Shown: positions 19,001 through 27,488 of the stretch, piece after piece
Layout of the letters: each line of letters opens with the position of its first letter
How positions within the stretch are numbered: position 1 is the stretch's first letter
Notes under the pieces: model-generated
The model's database searches: none
Told to the model about the DNA's origin: nothing
The model's input: the letters and a program-made list of their open reading frames with translations, nothing else
Source of the DNA: Aliiglaciecola sp. 3_MG-2023
GTDB lineage: Bacteria; Pseudomonadota; Gammaproteobacteria; Enterobacterales; Alteromonadaceae
Assembly (NCBI RefSeq): GCF_030548205.1
Contig: NZ_JAUORV010000007.1
Span: 124,001 to 188,000, forward strand
Direction of reading: 5' to 3'
Length of the DNA: 64,000 bases
Position numbers and translations under genes: made by a program

Positions 19001-19358
19001 CCAGGGGCAATAACAGAACATCGAGCTTTTCCCTTACCTCTAAGCTGGCCATATCCATTTCAGTACCCCAGTCAAACTCTAAAACGACATCTGACTGTCC
19101 TGCTTTTGAAGCCGAGGTAACTTTACGCACCCCTTTGACAATGCCCACGGCCTCTTCAATGGGTTTGCTGACTAATTGCTCAATTTCCCCAGGCGCTGCA
19201 CCCACATAGTCTGTGCGAATTGTAAGTGTGGGGTAGGATAACTCCGGTAACAGGTTTAATGATAAACGTGATAAAGAAACAAAGCCGAATAGCAGTACTG
19301 CTAAGGTGAACATCCACACGGTTACCGGACGTCTCACCGCAATTTCAATTAGATTCAT
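16008..19358 (-). CDS. RND efflux permease (first of tandem pair, with extra central segment)
   Basis: This 1116-residue exporter is longer than the usual 1020-1050. It begins IAVRRPVTVWMF and has GLLVDNSIVVLENI in helix 4. The excess lies at about residues 506-600, between transmembrane helices 6 and 7. A basic stretch there (REKSRRPSK) is followed by two or three additional hydrophobic or amphipathic segments rich in Leu and Phe. The first periplasmic loop also has a Ser/Asn-rich insert (about 145-170). It starts 14 bp after the lipoprotein adaptor gene and probably shares that adaptor with the second RND gene. The substrate is unknown. Confidence 0.92.
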   Translation of the reverse strand: MNLIEIAVRRPVTVWMFTLAVLLFGFVSLSRLSLNLLPELSYPTLTIRTDYVGAAPGEIEQLVSKPIEEAVGIVKGVRKVTSASKAGQSDVVLEFDWGTEMDMASLEVREKLDVLLLPLDVKRPLLLRFNPSLDPVMRFGLGANKANSDNASSANPSFSQQPSMDEGSMKRIRTYAEEDIKRKLESVEGVASVRVGGGLENEIHVLIDQHRTSQLNIPLAEIIKRLKDENVNASGGRVEDGSQEYIVRTLNQFKSLDDMRNLYIATRDGRHIRLSDVAEVNNAYKERSSVTRFDGFEGVEIAIYKEGDANTVNVANAVKTRLETLNQTLPENYQIQMVYDQSLFIASALEEVKSAAIIGGILAMFVLYFFLKNIWPTLIISISIPVSIIATFNLMYSYDISLNIMSLGGIALAIGLLVDNSIVVLENIDRHKKHNANTLEAAAQGTKEVSMAIVASTLTTMAVFFPLVFVEGIAGQLFSDQALTVTFALAASLVVALTLIPMLAAREKSRRPSKEVDLGPRNIKQKPSGWLQLTGYYLLLPFTLLAKLLFYVLPLVLTSLILAVFNGLSKLLSALFKPVLWLFDKFYKLISAAYYYSLNVAMQARFAVVAIVLACSALSLLLLPKIGLELIPPLAQGEFDVEITLPTGSKLENTDAVLASLATFTQQQPQVARTYSLAGTGSLMNASPSQGGDHWGKLNVVMASEASAEDEQQVIAAMRQYLSNQAGLQSKFGTPELFSFSTPLMIEISGYDLQMLKRYGDKLAQVLSENGRFADIKSSLQNGNPELRVLFDHAKLAQLGLNAPDVSKLIAAKIGGEVASQFSIDDRKIDILVRNQHTQRDSIQDISQIVVNPNSANAIPLAAVASIEMSVGPSEITRVGQQRVVLVSANLNYGDLGTAVIDAQSAIETLNLPVSLQARVTGQSEEMEASFNSLYMALALAIFMVYLVMASQFESLLHPFLILFTVPMACAGSIYGLYLTNTNISVVVFIGLIMLAGIVVNNAIVLIDRINQLRANGEEKIAAIKQAAHSRLRPILMTTLTTILGLLPMAIGLGEGSEIRTPMAITVIFGLLFATFLTLLMIPVLYSLFDRKTFAADNDKTTIQHTKTDTNEVVYG

Positions 19359-19372
19359 AATTTGCTCCCCAA

Positions 19373-20482
19373 TTAGCTGTTTACGATTTCAACAACAGCT
19401 TTGTCTTTGAGGTTTTGATGACCAGTCACTACTACTTTTTCACCACCAATTAGACCTTCGGTCACTTCTACGAAGTTGCCTTCCTGGTAGCCAACTTTAA
19501 TGGCTATTTTGTTAGCAATCCCATTGGCGTCGACCACAAACACGTTGGTTTTGTCGTCAATGGCGAGTAAAGCTTTGCGCGGTAATAAAGTCGCATTTTG
19601 ACGGGTGTCGTAATTTAAACTGACCTGAGAGAACATCCCTGCTTTTAGCAAATTATCCTCGTTGGGTACCCTAAGGGTGACTTTGAAAGTGCCAGTTTTT
19701 GCGTCAATGACAGGGCTAATACGCTCTACATAAGCATTAATGAGTGTATCGTTCAGTGCAGATATTGATAGGCTAGCCTGTTGATTTTCGTGTACGCGAG
19801 AGAGTTCTTTTTCTGGTAGGTAAACAATTCCGTATAGCTGCTTTTGTTGCACAATATGAAACATGCGCTCGCGCTGGAAGGATTCCGTTAGATTGCCCAC
19901 TTTTGCATTTCTTTCTGCGATATAGCCACTAATAGGCGCGACTATGGTTGCCTCTTTTAAATCGAGTTTAGCTAAGGCTAAGGTTGCTTTTGCTGATTCA
20001 TATTGAGCTGTGAGTTTGTCATAAGTGTCATCACTGATGAGTTTTTTGTGATAAACCTTATTAACTTTCGCAAGTTCCTTTTCAATACCTTGTAAATCAG
20101 CCGCTGCTCTTAATAAGTTTAATTCATAACGTTCGGGATCTAGTTTCGCTAATATTTGGCCTTTTTTAACGTAATCACCTTCTTCTACTAAAATCTGATC
20201 AATGATCCCTGATGCTCTAGCAACCACAAAGGCTTCTTCTTTTGCCTCTAAAACGGCGGTTGTTGCATAATTAGAAGAAATATCACCACGGCTCAAACTC
20301 TTCACTTCAACTGGAATTGGAATAACTTTAGCCTGTTCTGTTTCGGTTTTTTCGTTTTTATTGGCTTCTGCCTGTCCACATGCGGTCAATAAGAAACTCG
20401 AGCAAATCATAACGGCTAGGGATAACTGTTTTAGTGATGAGCGTGAAATTGAAATATGGTTGTGATAATTATTAGTGTCCAT
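19373..20482 (-). CDS. RND efflux periplasmic adaptor lipoprotein
   Basis: From ATG 20482 this protein has 369 residues. Its signal peptide ends in the lipobox LLTAC, so it should be lipid-anchored in the periplasm. The MFP layout follows: first lipoyl half (IDQILVEEGDYVKKGQIL), a short helical hairpin, second lipoyl half (TIVAPISGYIAERNAKVG) and a beta-barrel/membrane-proximal domain. A TTG at 20494 would add four residues, but GGAAA seven bases before 20482 supports the shorter form. It heads the operon adaptor-RND-RND. A 15-bp repeat lies directly upstream of its ribosome site. Confidence 0.9.
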   Translation of the reverse strand: MDTNNYHNHISISRSSLKQLSLAVMICSSFLLTACGQAEANKNEKTETEQAKVIPIPVEVKSLSRGDISSNYATTAVLEAKEEAFVVARASGIIDQILVEEGDYVKKGQILAKLDPERYELNLLRAAADLQGIEKELAKVNKVYHKKLISDDTYDKLTAQYESAKATLALAKLDLKEATIVAPISGYIAERNAKVGNLTESFQRERMFHIVQQKQLYGIVYLPEKELSRVHENQQASLSISALNDTLINAYVERISPVIDAKTGTFKVTLRVPNEDNLLKAGMFSQVSLNYDTRQNATLLPRKALLAIDDKTNVFVVDANGIANKIAIKVGYQEGNFVEVTEGLIGGEKVVVTGHQNLKDKAVVEIVNS

Positions 20483-20492
20483 TGTATTTTCC

Positions 20493-20688
20493 AAATTTAA
20501 CCAAACATTTTAAATTAAGTTCGTAACGACAATTTGCATTGTGCTTTGATTAATGACCACTCGTAAGAGAGTCCTTTTCTGTAAACTAAGCACTCACCAT
20601 GCCACTTGTAAAAAACTATATAAATCAAATGGATATAGCCATTCATGAATTTAATTTTGAAATTGATTAACTGTGTTTGGTTAAATTT
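20493..20688. repeat. Perfect 15-bp inverted repeat in the divergent RND/VWA promoter region
   Basis: AAATTTAACCAAACA at 20493-20507 is the exact reverse complement of TGTTTGGTTAAATTT at 20674-20688. Each copy therefore reads TGTTTGGTTAAATTT towards the gene on its own side (RND adaptor to the left, VWA gene to the right). The left copy almost abuts the adaptor ribosome site; the right copy is 135 bp before the VWA start. The pair may be binding sites for one regulator of both operons. The rest of this 341-bp gap is AT-rich with no other clear signal except the AAGGAAT ribosome site before 20824. Confidence 0.6.
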
Positions 20689-20823
20689 ACTAATACTTGG
20701 TTTATTTGCTAATAGTTGAGTGAAAATGCTGCAGAATACATTTTGATAAGATATTGAAAAATAAATAACCCCTTTTTAATACTCATTCGTTGGTACTGAT
20801 AACTAAGTGTAAAAGGAATAAAA

Positions 20824-22692
20824 ATGAACACGAATAAATCAGACAACTCAAAACGTCAAGATACTATTAATCTAGTAACTAAACCTAAATTTACCCTCAG
20901 AAGAATGAGTTATTTGTTTGCTACGACTGGACTTGCCTTGAGTATTGCGGCTTGCACAATCAATGAAAATGAAAAACAGGTTAAAGATTCAGCTAAGGCT
21001 GAGGAGGTTATGGTAGCTGCTCAGCGGGCAGAGGCACACGCTAGGGCTCAAGGAGCATTGCAAAAGAGACAGCGACTGCAAACTCAAGAGTTTGCTATGG
21101 CTGACTTATCCGCCACTTCACCGGGTTATTATCCGCCGCAAATGCCGCAGAACCCCACCTTTACTGAAAAATATCAACAACAAGAAGAAAATCAGGTATT
21201 TACAACCAATACTAATCCTGTTTCTACATTTTCAATAGATGTGGATTCAGGGAGCTACAGCAACGCCAGGCGGATGCTAAATCAGGGGTGGCTACCGCCA
21301 GCTGATGCCATAAGAATTGAAGAATTCGTGAATTATTTTGATTATCAATATCCCGTAGCTGATGACCCTGAGCATCCTTTTGTAATTGATACTCAAGTGG
21401 CTAATTCACCTTGGAATGACGGGCGTTTGTTGATGCGAATTGGCCTAAAGGCTCATTCTTTAGATAAGCCAAAAAATAGTCAAACAGATGGATCTGACCA
21501 AGAGGTTAATGGTAGTGATAAAAATTTAGTGTTTTTGTTGGATGTGTCGGGCTCTATGAACTCTGCAAACAAGTTACCTTTAGTTAAGCGGGCGCTAACT
21601 ATGCTGACAAAACAATTAACTGAAAATGACAGCGTTGCTATTGTGGTTTATGCAGGAGCATCTGGCGTGGTGCTGGAGCCTACCGAGGCGAATCAGACAG
21701 TAAAAATCGAGCAAGCGTTAAATCGTTTATCCGCTGGTGGTTCAACCAATGGAGGTGAGGGGATTGAACTTGCATATAAATTGGCTAAGCAGGCATTTAA
21801 GAAAAATGGCGTCAATCGGGTGATCCTAGCCACCGACGGTGATTTCAATGTAGGTAGGGTTAATCATCAACAATTAATCGAATTAGTTGAACAACAAAAA
21901 CAACAAGGTATTGAACTCACAACCTTAGGTTTTGGTCAAGGTAACTACAATGATCATTTAATGGAGCAGTTAGCTGACAAAGGAAATGGTAATTACGCTT
22001 ACATTGATACGTTACAGGAAGCACGAAAAGTACTGGTGGAAGAGTTGAATGCGACTTTGCAATCTGTTGCCCGTGACGTGAAAATTCAGGTGGAGTTTAA
22101 CCCCAATACTGTGGCTGAATATCGCTTAATTGGTTATGAAAATCGTAATTTGAAAAATGAGGATTTCAACAACGATAAGGTAGACGCCGGAGAAATAGGC
22201 GATGGCCACACTGTGACGGCTTTTTATGAAGTGGTATTGCAAGGTGGAGTCAAGTTTAACGACGATTTACGCTATAAACAAAATCATAATAGTGACGCTT
22301 CTAATTTGGAAAACGAACTGGCACATGTCAAGCTAAGATATAAACCCATGGATGACGATAACAGTATTTTGCTTGACCAAATAATTGAAAAACAAAATAT
22401 TATTGATTTCGATGCCCAATCTGTTGATTTTAAATTTGCGACTTCTGTTGTGGGTTTTGCACAATTATTGAGAAATAGTAAATACACTGCAAATTTAGAT
22501 TTTGAAAAGATTATAGAACTTGCTAATGACAACAAAGGCAAGGATGATTATGGCTATCGTGCTGAATTTGTTTCTTTGGTGAGAATGGCGAAAACTCTGA
22601 AGTCAGAAACCACGGGTTCAACTACCCATGAAGAGCGCAAACAAAATACAGAAATTAAGACACAGGGTGTGAGATTGGCTAGGTCTTATTAA
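20824..22692 (+). CDS. VWA-domain lipoprotein (YfbK-like)
   Basis: This 622-residue protein has a cytoplasmic basic start, a hydrophobic segment and a lipobox-like IAAC near residues 41-44, so it is probably an exported lipoprotein. Residues about 135-190 (SIDVDSGSYSNARRML...) match the YfbK N-terminal domain. A von Willebrand A domain follows, with the MIDAS motif DVSGSMNS near 240-247 and TDGDFNVG near 338. The C-terminal part resembles the YfbK tail. VWA domains bind ligands through a metal ion; the ligand is unknown. It is followed 21 bp later by an ECF sigma factor and its probable anti-sigma, so it may belong to their signalling pathway. Confidence 0.85.
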   Translation: MNTNKSDNSKRQDTINLVTKPKFTLRRMSYLFATTGLALSIAACTINENEKQVKDSAKAEEVMVAAQRAEAHARAQGALQKRQRLQTQEFAMADLSATSPGYYPPQMPQNPTFTEKYQQQEENQVFTTNTNPVSTFSIDVDSGSYSNARRMLNQGWLPPADAIRIEEFVNYFDYQYPVADDPEHPFVIDTQVANSPWNDGRLLMRIGLKAHSLDKPKNSQTDGSDQEVNGSDKNLVFLLDVSGSMNSANKLPLVKRALTMLTKQLTENDSVAIVVYAGASGVVLEPTEANQTVKIEQALNRLSAGGSTNGGEGIELAYKLAKQAFKKNGVNRVILATDGDFNVGRVNHQQLIELVEQQKQQGIELTTLGFGQGNYNDHLMEQLADKGNGNYAYIDTLQEARKVLVEELNATLQSVARDVKIQVEFNPNTVAEYRLIGYENRNLKNEDFNNDKVDAGEIGDGHTVTAFYEVVLQGGVKFNDDLRYKQNHNSDASNLENELAHVKLRYKPMDDDNSILLDQIIEKQNIIDFDAQSVDFKFATSVVGFAQLLRNSKYTANLDFEKIIELANDNKGKDDYGYRAEFVSLVRMAKTLKSETTGSTTHEERKQNTEIKTQGVRLARSY

Positions 22693-22713
22693 TTTAAGGG
22701 AAGATAAATTCGT

Positions 22714-23313
22714 TTGAATCAAGTAGTAGATGAAGAATTGCTTAAACGATTTGCTGGTGGAGATTCAGCATCGTTTAAGCTTTTATATGAACGACATAAA
22801 GGCGGTCTGTATCGTTATTTGTTGAGGCAATTGAAAAATCAGCAATTAGCCGAAGACTTATTTCAGGATACTTGGAGTAAAGTTATCGATCGTGCGGAGT
22901 CATTTGAGCCAAACGCTAAATTTTCAACTTGGTTATACACAATGGCGCGCAACCGAGTAGTTGATCAAGTGAGGCATTTGCAAGTTGTCGAAAAGGTGAT
23001 TGATGATTCTGTGGACGGTGCAGAGGGCCAAATTAATGACTCAGAAGTTCATCAAACTAGGGGGGAGAAAATGCTGATAGCTGATAAACAGCGGTTTTTC
23101 CTGAAAGAATGCATGAAAAGGTTACCCGTGAAGTTTTTGGATGTTTTTCTACTTAAAGAAGAGTCGACGTTAACGATAAAACAAATTGCGGAGATCGTTG
23201 GTTCTTCCCATGAAGCAACGAAAAGTAGATTACGTTATGCCTATGCTCAGTTAAGAGACTGTTTATCTAAAAAGATGCCAGATTGGGGAACCGAGGATGC
23301 CCATCATGAATAA
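22714..23313 (+). CDS. ECF RNA polymerase sigma factor
   Basis: This 199-residue sigma-70 family protein has region 2 (FKLLYERHKGGLYRYL through LAEDLFQDTWSKVI to TWLYTMARNRVVDQVR, about 20-90) and region 4 (LPVKFLDVFLLKEE and the helix-turn-helix IKQIAEIVGSSHEATKSRL, about 140-185). The start is a TTG with AAGGGAAG about 11 bases upstream, so a slightly different start is possible. It overlaps the next gene, a single-pass membrane protein with anti-sigma-like placement, by 8 bp. It probably directs expression of this operon among other targets. Confidence 0.88.
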   Translation: MNQVVDEELLKRFAGGDSASFKLLYERHKGGLYRYLLRQLKNQQLAEDLFQDTWSKVIDRAESFEPNAKFSTWLYTMARNRVVDQVRHLQVVEKVIDDSVDGAEGQINDSEVHQTRGEKMLIADKQRFFLKECMKRLPVKFLDVFLLKEESTLTIKQIAEIVGSSHEATKSRLRYAYAQLRDCLSKKMPDWGTEDAHHE

Positions 23314-24274
23314 CAATCCAACATCCTCTAGTGAAGATATAGTTGACTCAGAAGTCAGCAATTTATACCAATCTCAAAATAAACCAGCACCTTCCCAGTT
23401 AGTGGACAGCCACATTTTAACCTTAGCGAAGCAACGTATTGATGCTAAAAATCAGTCAACTAAATGGCGACAATGGCAATGGCCTGCATCAATTGCTGCT
23501 TCAGTGATGTTCATTAGCTTAGTGGTTTACACGCAGTACGAGCAGTTCGACCCGCGTTTTGAACAGGCACCACAGGCTGATGTAGATAGCTATGAAATTG
23601 CTGATCAAGCGACTTTGGATGAAAGCGAAGGAGCTAGCAAAGCTAAATTGCAAACTAAAGATTTAAGTAAACCGTCAGTTTCGACGCGAATGGCGAGTGC
23701 ACCATTGCCCCAGAAAGAAGAATTTACAGAGCAACAGCTGGATGAACCTGAGCGGGCCCAATATGCTGAAAAAGAAGCGTTAACTTTAGCTGCCAAGGCA
23801 ATGGATAATGTGGAAATTGAACCCTTGGCATTGGAGCTTGAGCTACCCTTAGAGGTCGAAGTTGACGAGCAAATTCCAGAAGAAATAGCCTTGAGTCAGG
23901 AAGAAGCCGAACAGATGGCATTGAAAAAAGCTGATTTACTTGCCAGACAGGCAACTGACCAGTCAGCCAAAAAAGAACAACAAGCTAACAAAAGATTGTC
24001 TATATTAGATACTGCAGCAGCATTTAGTGATATTCAAGATTCAAAATCAAAGATTCAGGTTAATACCGAATATCTTGATAACTTGTTGAAAAAGCTTGAA
24101 GGACAGGCTGTACTAACTAACTCCGATTCCTTTAAAAGTAAGGAGTTAAAAAGGTTGCAGGGAGATATTTTCGATTATTTGTCGCTACTCAAAATGTCTG
24201 ATCCTTTGGTTGAGATTGACGAAAAATATTGGAAAGTGTTAACGCAAGAACAACAAGAGAAATTAGCTAAGTAG
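23306..24274 (+). CDS. Single-pass membrane protein, probable anti-sigma factor
   Basis: From ATG 23306 this protein has 322 residues: about 55 cytoplasmic residues, one transmembrane helix (WPASIAASVMFISLVVYT, about 57-74) and a long acidic, Glu/Gln/Ala-rich periplasmic tail with little predicted fold. The overlap with the sigma gene and the topology are those of anti-sigma factors, but I see no zinc-binding HxxxCxxC motif, so the assignment rests on context. ATG 23297 is an alternative start; the GAGG at 23293-23296 is better spaced for 23306. Confidence 0.65.
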   Translation: MNNNPTSSSEDIVDSEVSNLYQSQNKPAPSQLVDSHILTLAKQRIDAKNQSTKWRQWQWPASIAASVMFISLVVYTQYEQFDPRFEQAPQADVDSYEIADQATLDESEGASKAKLQTKDLSKPSVSTRMASAPLPQKEEFTEQQLDEPERAQYAEKEALTLAAKAMDNVEIEPLALELELPLEVEVDEQIPEEIALSQEEAEQMALKKADLLARQATDQSAKKEQQANKRLSILDTAAAFSDIQDSKSKIQVNTEYLDNLLKKLEGQAVLTNSDSFKSKELKRLQGDIFDYLSLLKMSDPLVEIDEKYWKVLTQEQQEKLAK

Positions 24275-24333
24275 TCTCTACTAATACCAATTTAGTGTCA
24301 TTATTTCATGGTAAAGGTATTTTGGGTATTTTG

Positions 24334-24396
24334 GGACAGGCATGATTTTTTTAATTTCTAGGGTTAAATTGTTGGACTAAATTGTTGGACAGCCAT
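24334..24396 (+). repeat. GGACAGGCAT / GGACAGCCAT repeat units before the catalase gene
   Basis: GGACAGGCAT at 24334-24343 and GGACAGCCAT at 24387-24396 match the repeat family found on both sides of the RAYT transposase at 26397-27356. They lie in the 242-bp gap between the anti-sigma gene and catalase. The intervening text repeats TTGGAC and ATTGTTGGAC. Confidence 0.55.
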
Positions 24397-24516
24397 AAAT
24401 TTATTTTTAAATTTTTAATGTTCAGTAAAAAATAAGACATCTTCTATACTTCGAAAATTGTGGTAGTTGTGATCTAAACATGAAATACCGATTAGTTTCT
24501 AACAGGAGCAAGTGTA

Positions 24517-26037
24517 ATGAGCGATAAAAAATGTCCATATGAACCAACAGACCTCACTACTAGCAGTGGCGCGCCGGTAGTCGACAATCAAAATAGTTTA
24601 ACTGCAGGCAAACGAGGTCCGGTTTTAGCGCAAGACGTGTGGTTAAATGAAAAGCTTGGCAACTTTGTACGTGAGGTCATTCCTGAAAGGCGCATGCATG
24701 CTAAGGGGTCAGGGGCATATGGTACGTTCACCGTTACTCAAGATATTAGTAAATACACTCGCGCCAAAATATTTAGTGAGGTAGGTAAAAAAACTGAAAT
24801 GTTTGCGCGTTTTAGTACGGTAGCTGGAGAGCGCGGTGCCGCTGATGCTGAACGCGATATTCGAGGGTTTGCTTTGAAGTTTTATACTGAAGAAGGGATA
24901 TGGGATATGGTTGGCAATAATACCCCTGTTTTCTTTTTGCGAGATCCTCTTAAATTTCCAGACTTAAACAAAGCAGTTAAGCGTGACCCTCGTACTAATA
25001 TGCGATCGGCTACAAATAATTGGGATTTTTGGACATTATTGCCAGAAGCGTTGCATCAAGTAACTGTGGTAATGAGTGATCGTGGTATTCCAGCTTCATA
25101 TCGGCATATGCATGGTTTTGGCTCTCACACCTATAGCTTTTGGAACGAGGCAGGCGAACGCTATTGGGTTAAGTTTCATTTCCGCACTCAACAAGGTATT
25201 AAAAACTTAACCGATAGCGAAGCTGCAGACGTGGTTGCTATGGATCGAGAAAGCAATCAAAAAGACCTCTATGAGGCCATCGAGCAGGGAGATTTTCCTA
25301 AGTGGAAGATGTATGTACAAATTATGCCAGAGGCTGAAGCGGATAAAGTTCCTTACCATCCTTTTGATTTGACTAAAGTGTGGCCTAAAGGAGATTACCC
25401 ATTAATAGAAGTTGGTGAGTTTGAGCTCAATAAAAACGCTGAAAACTATTTTGCAGATGTTGAGCAAGCAGCCTTTGCTCCCAGTAATTTAGTTCCAGGT
25501 ATTAGTGTTTCACCAGATCGTATGCTGCAGGCTAGACTGATAAATTATGCAGATGCTCAACGTTATCGAGTGGGTGTGAACCTGAATCAAATTCCGGTGA
25601 ACAAAGCCCGCTGCCCTGTGAATAGTAATGCTCGTGACGGTCAAGGTCGAGTCGACGGCAATTACGGCGATAAACCTCACTACGAACCTAATAGCTTTCA
25701 ACAGTGGCAGGAGCAACAACAGTTCGCGGAACCACCTTTGAAAATAGATGGCTATGCTAAACGTTATGATTTCCGTGAAGATGATGAAGACTATTTCAGT
25801 CAGCCTCGTGCATTATTTAATTTAATGAATGATGAACAAAAGCAAGCTCTATTTGAAAATACTGCAAGGCAAATGGGTGATACTTTTGATTTTATTAAAT
25901 TTCGTCATATTCGCAATTGTAATAAATGTCACCCAGAATATGGTGAGGGTATAGCTAAAGCACTAGGCTTAACAGTTGCAGATGCAATAAAAGCAAGAGA
26001 GGCGGATCCTGCTATTCATCTATCAAGTTGTTTGTAA
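24517..26037 (+). CDS. Monofunctional haem catalase
   Basis: This enzyme converts hydrogen peroxide to water and oxygen. At 506 residues it is a small-subunit catalase. Visible sites are catalytic His61 in [12 protein letters not shown], the catalytic Asn in VGNNTPVFF (134-135), and the haem-ligand Tyr344 in [14 protein letters not shown]. No signal peptide is seen, so it should be cytoplasmic. The ATG has an AGGAG-type site in AACAGGAGCAAGTGTA. It is a single-gene transcript, ended by the terminator at 26057. An OxyR-type site was not identified. Confidence 0.95.
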   Translation: MSDKKCPYEPTDLTTSSGAPVVDNQNSLTAGKRGPVLAQDVWLNEKLGNFVREVIPERRMHAKGSGAYGTFTVTQDISKYTRAKIFSEVGKKTEMFARFSTVAGERGAADAERDIRGFALKFYTEEGIWDMVGNNTPVFFLRDPLKFPDLNKAVKRDPRTNMRSATNNWDFWTLLPEALHQVTVVMSDRGIPASYRHMHGFGSHTYSFWNEAGERYWVKFHFRTQQGIKNLTDSEAADVVAMDRESNQKDLYEAIEQGDFPKWKMYVQIMPEAEADKVPYHPFDLTKVWPKGDYPLIEVGEFELNKNAENYFADVEQAAFAPSNLVPGISVSPDRMLQARLINYADAQRYRVGVNLNQIPVNKARCPVNSNARDGQGRVDGNYGDKPHYEPNSFQQWQEQQQFAEPPLKIDGYAKRYDFREDDEDYFSQPRALFNLMNDEQKQALFENTARQMGDTFDFIKFRHIRNCNKCHPEYGEGIAKALGLTVADAIKAREADPAIHLSSCL

Positions 26038-26056
26038 ATAAAACTTCGACAAACAT

Positions 26057-26092
26057 AAACACCGTTTTAGCATGTTAAAACGGTGTTTTTTT
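26057..26092 (+). terminator. Rho-independent terminator of the catalase gene
   Basis: A perfect 13-bp stem AAACACCGTTTTA (26057-26069) / TAAAACGGTGTTT (26076-26088) with a 6-nt loop runs into a T tract to 26092. Confidence 0.9.
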
Positions 26093-26117
26093 GTGGACAA
26101 ATCGTGTTTTTTAAATT

Positions 26118-26216
26118 GGACAGGCATGTTTAAATGGACAGGCATAACTTTGTATGATCTTTAAATTTGGACAGGCATAGTTAATTATTTAATTAGACAG
26201 ACACTACTTTGTATGA
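26118..26216 (+). repeat. GGACAGGCAT repeat cluster downstream of the RAYT gene
   Basis: GGACAGGCAT occurs at 26118-26127, 26136-26145 and 26169-26178. A degenerate copy AGACAGACACT begins at 26195. The second and fourth copies share the longer context ...ACTTTGTATGA. Spacings are 18, 33 and 26 bp. This 359-bp gap (26038-26396) otherwise holds the catalase terminator and AT-rich sequence with no gene. The repeats are probably substrates of the adjacent transposase-like protein. Confidence 0.65.
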
Positions 26217-26396
26217 ATAACAATATGTAATGCTAAGTTATTTTTATAGACAAGCTAAAAGTGAATATAATTCTTTTTTAAAATGAGCTAAAAACGAAAT
26301 ATTGAAGTGTGGCAGTTAATTAGGTGCGCGATAGTTTTGCCGATATATGACTAAGCAGTATTTTTCGATTCAGAAATTAACTTGATTGAATTATTA

Positions 26397-27356
26397 TTAA
26401 ATTGAACCAACTAAGCGCTTATGTCGACGTCGTCGTTTATAACTTTTAAGAGTGTCGTTTTGGCCTGCTGCGACACTAAAAGTTTCTTCGAAGCTTGAAA
26501 AAAGGGTATTCCAAGTTTGTTCATCAAAACCAAGTCGCTGAAGGATAGGTGACTGATTCATATTTATTGCACCACTTTTAGTGGGATGTAGACTACGCCC
26601 GGAAAGGTCGACTAACTTTAGATAGTCTATAAGATTAAACGGTATCACGGTTGTTTGACGGGTTAATACGTTGCTTAAAAATGGCATCAATGTTGAAGGT
26701 TGTTTTCCGTGTTTCAAGTCGATAATACGTCGTCTGACGCTGGTATGTTTAGAGGTTTCAGGTGTGGTGGCTAATTTTGCCCGAATTGGGTTTAAATCCA
26801 CATAAACCATGCATGCGGCTATTGCATGCTCATCTAATAGCGCTTGAGATTTAAAGCGTCCTTCCCAGAAATGGCCGGTACATTGGTCTTCATGATTGGC
26901 TTTTCGCGCAATGGGTTCGTTAAGTTCGCGCATGAACCAACTGATATCCATTAGCCGTTGTCGGTAGATGGATAAAGTGGCTTGCAAACTGTCTAATTCT
27001 GGCGCAGAAAACGATGTGGTTTCACTACTCAAGAATTGCTGGGTTAACAGCGTTCCTTTGTGTAATTTATGCCATCTTGCGCACACTTGTTTGTCCGTCC
27101 AGTGATTAGCGTCGTTCACGTTAACATGCAACACCACATGGGAATGATTGCTCATAATGGCGTAGGCACAGACATCAATGGCAAATACCGTGGATAAAAA
27201 CAGTAATCGGTCTTCAACCCACTGACGACGGTGTTCAAAACTTTTTCCTGTGACGTTGTCTTTCCCACACAAATAAGCCCGACGAACACAGCGGGACACG
27301 CAGTGATAGTAGGGAGTGTCCGTCAAACAAATTTGACGCTTCCTTGCTAAAGGCAT
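26397..27356 (-). CDS. REP-associated tyrosine transposase (RAYT, Y1 HUH family)
   Basis: This 319-residue protein has the N-terminal TPYYHCVSRCVRRAYLC, typical of the Alteromonadales branch. The HUH motif HSH is at 71-73 within AIMSNHSHVVLHV, and GHFWEGRFKSQAL with YVDLNPIRAKL follows further on. Y1 HUH proteins nick single-stranded DNA through a tyrosine-DNA link; RAYTs act on dispersed REP hairpins rather than moving themselves as classic IS elements. Short GGACAG-type repeats flank the gene on both sides. No terminal IS ends or target duplication were recognised. The gene appears intact. Confidence 0.88.
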   Translation of the reverse strand: MPLARKRQICLTDTPYYHCVSRCVRRAYLCGKDNVTGKSFEHRRQWVEDRLLFLSTVFAIDVCAYAIMSNHSHVVLHVNVNDANHWTDKQVCARWHKLHKGTLLTQQFLSSETTSFSAPELDSLQATLSIYRQRLMDISWFMRELNEPIARKANHEDQCTGHFWEGRFKSQALLDEHAIAACMVYVDLNPIRAKLATTPETSKHTSVRRRIIDLKHGKQPSTLMPFLSNVLTRQTTVIPFNLIDYLKLVDLSGRSLHPTKSGAINMNQSPILQRLGFDEQTWNTLFSSFEETFSVAAGQNDTLKSYKRRRRHKRLVGSI

Positions 27357-27417
27357 AGTTCTTCCTGTTGAATCTAATACCTAAAGCTTAGTGGATTACT
27401 TGAAAGAGGTGGTCTAG

Positions 27418-27453
27418 TTTGTGGCTGTCTTGATTTTAAATTTGTGGCTGTCC
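27418..27453 (-). repeat. GGACAGCCAC repeat pair upstream of the RAYT gene
   Basis: TTTGTGGCTGTC occurs at 27418-27429 and again at 27441-27452. The second is followed by C, so the minus strand reads GGACAGCCAC. This is the counterpart of the GGACAGGCAT copies downstream, differing at one internal base (G to C) and at the final base. Confidence 0.5.
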
Positions 27454-27488
27454 AACAAAAGAAAAGCTTAGGAGAATTTCAATCAAGC

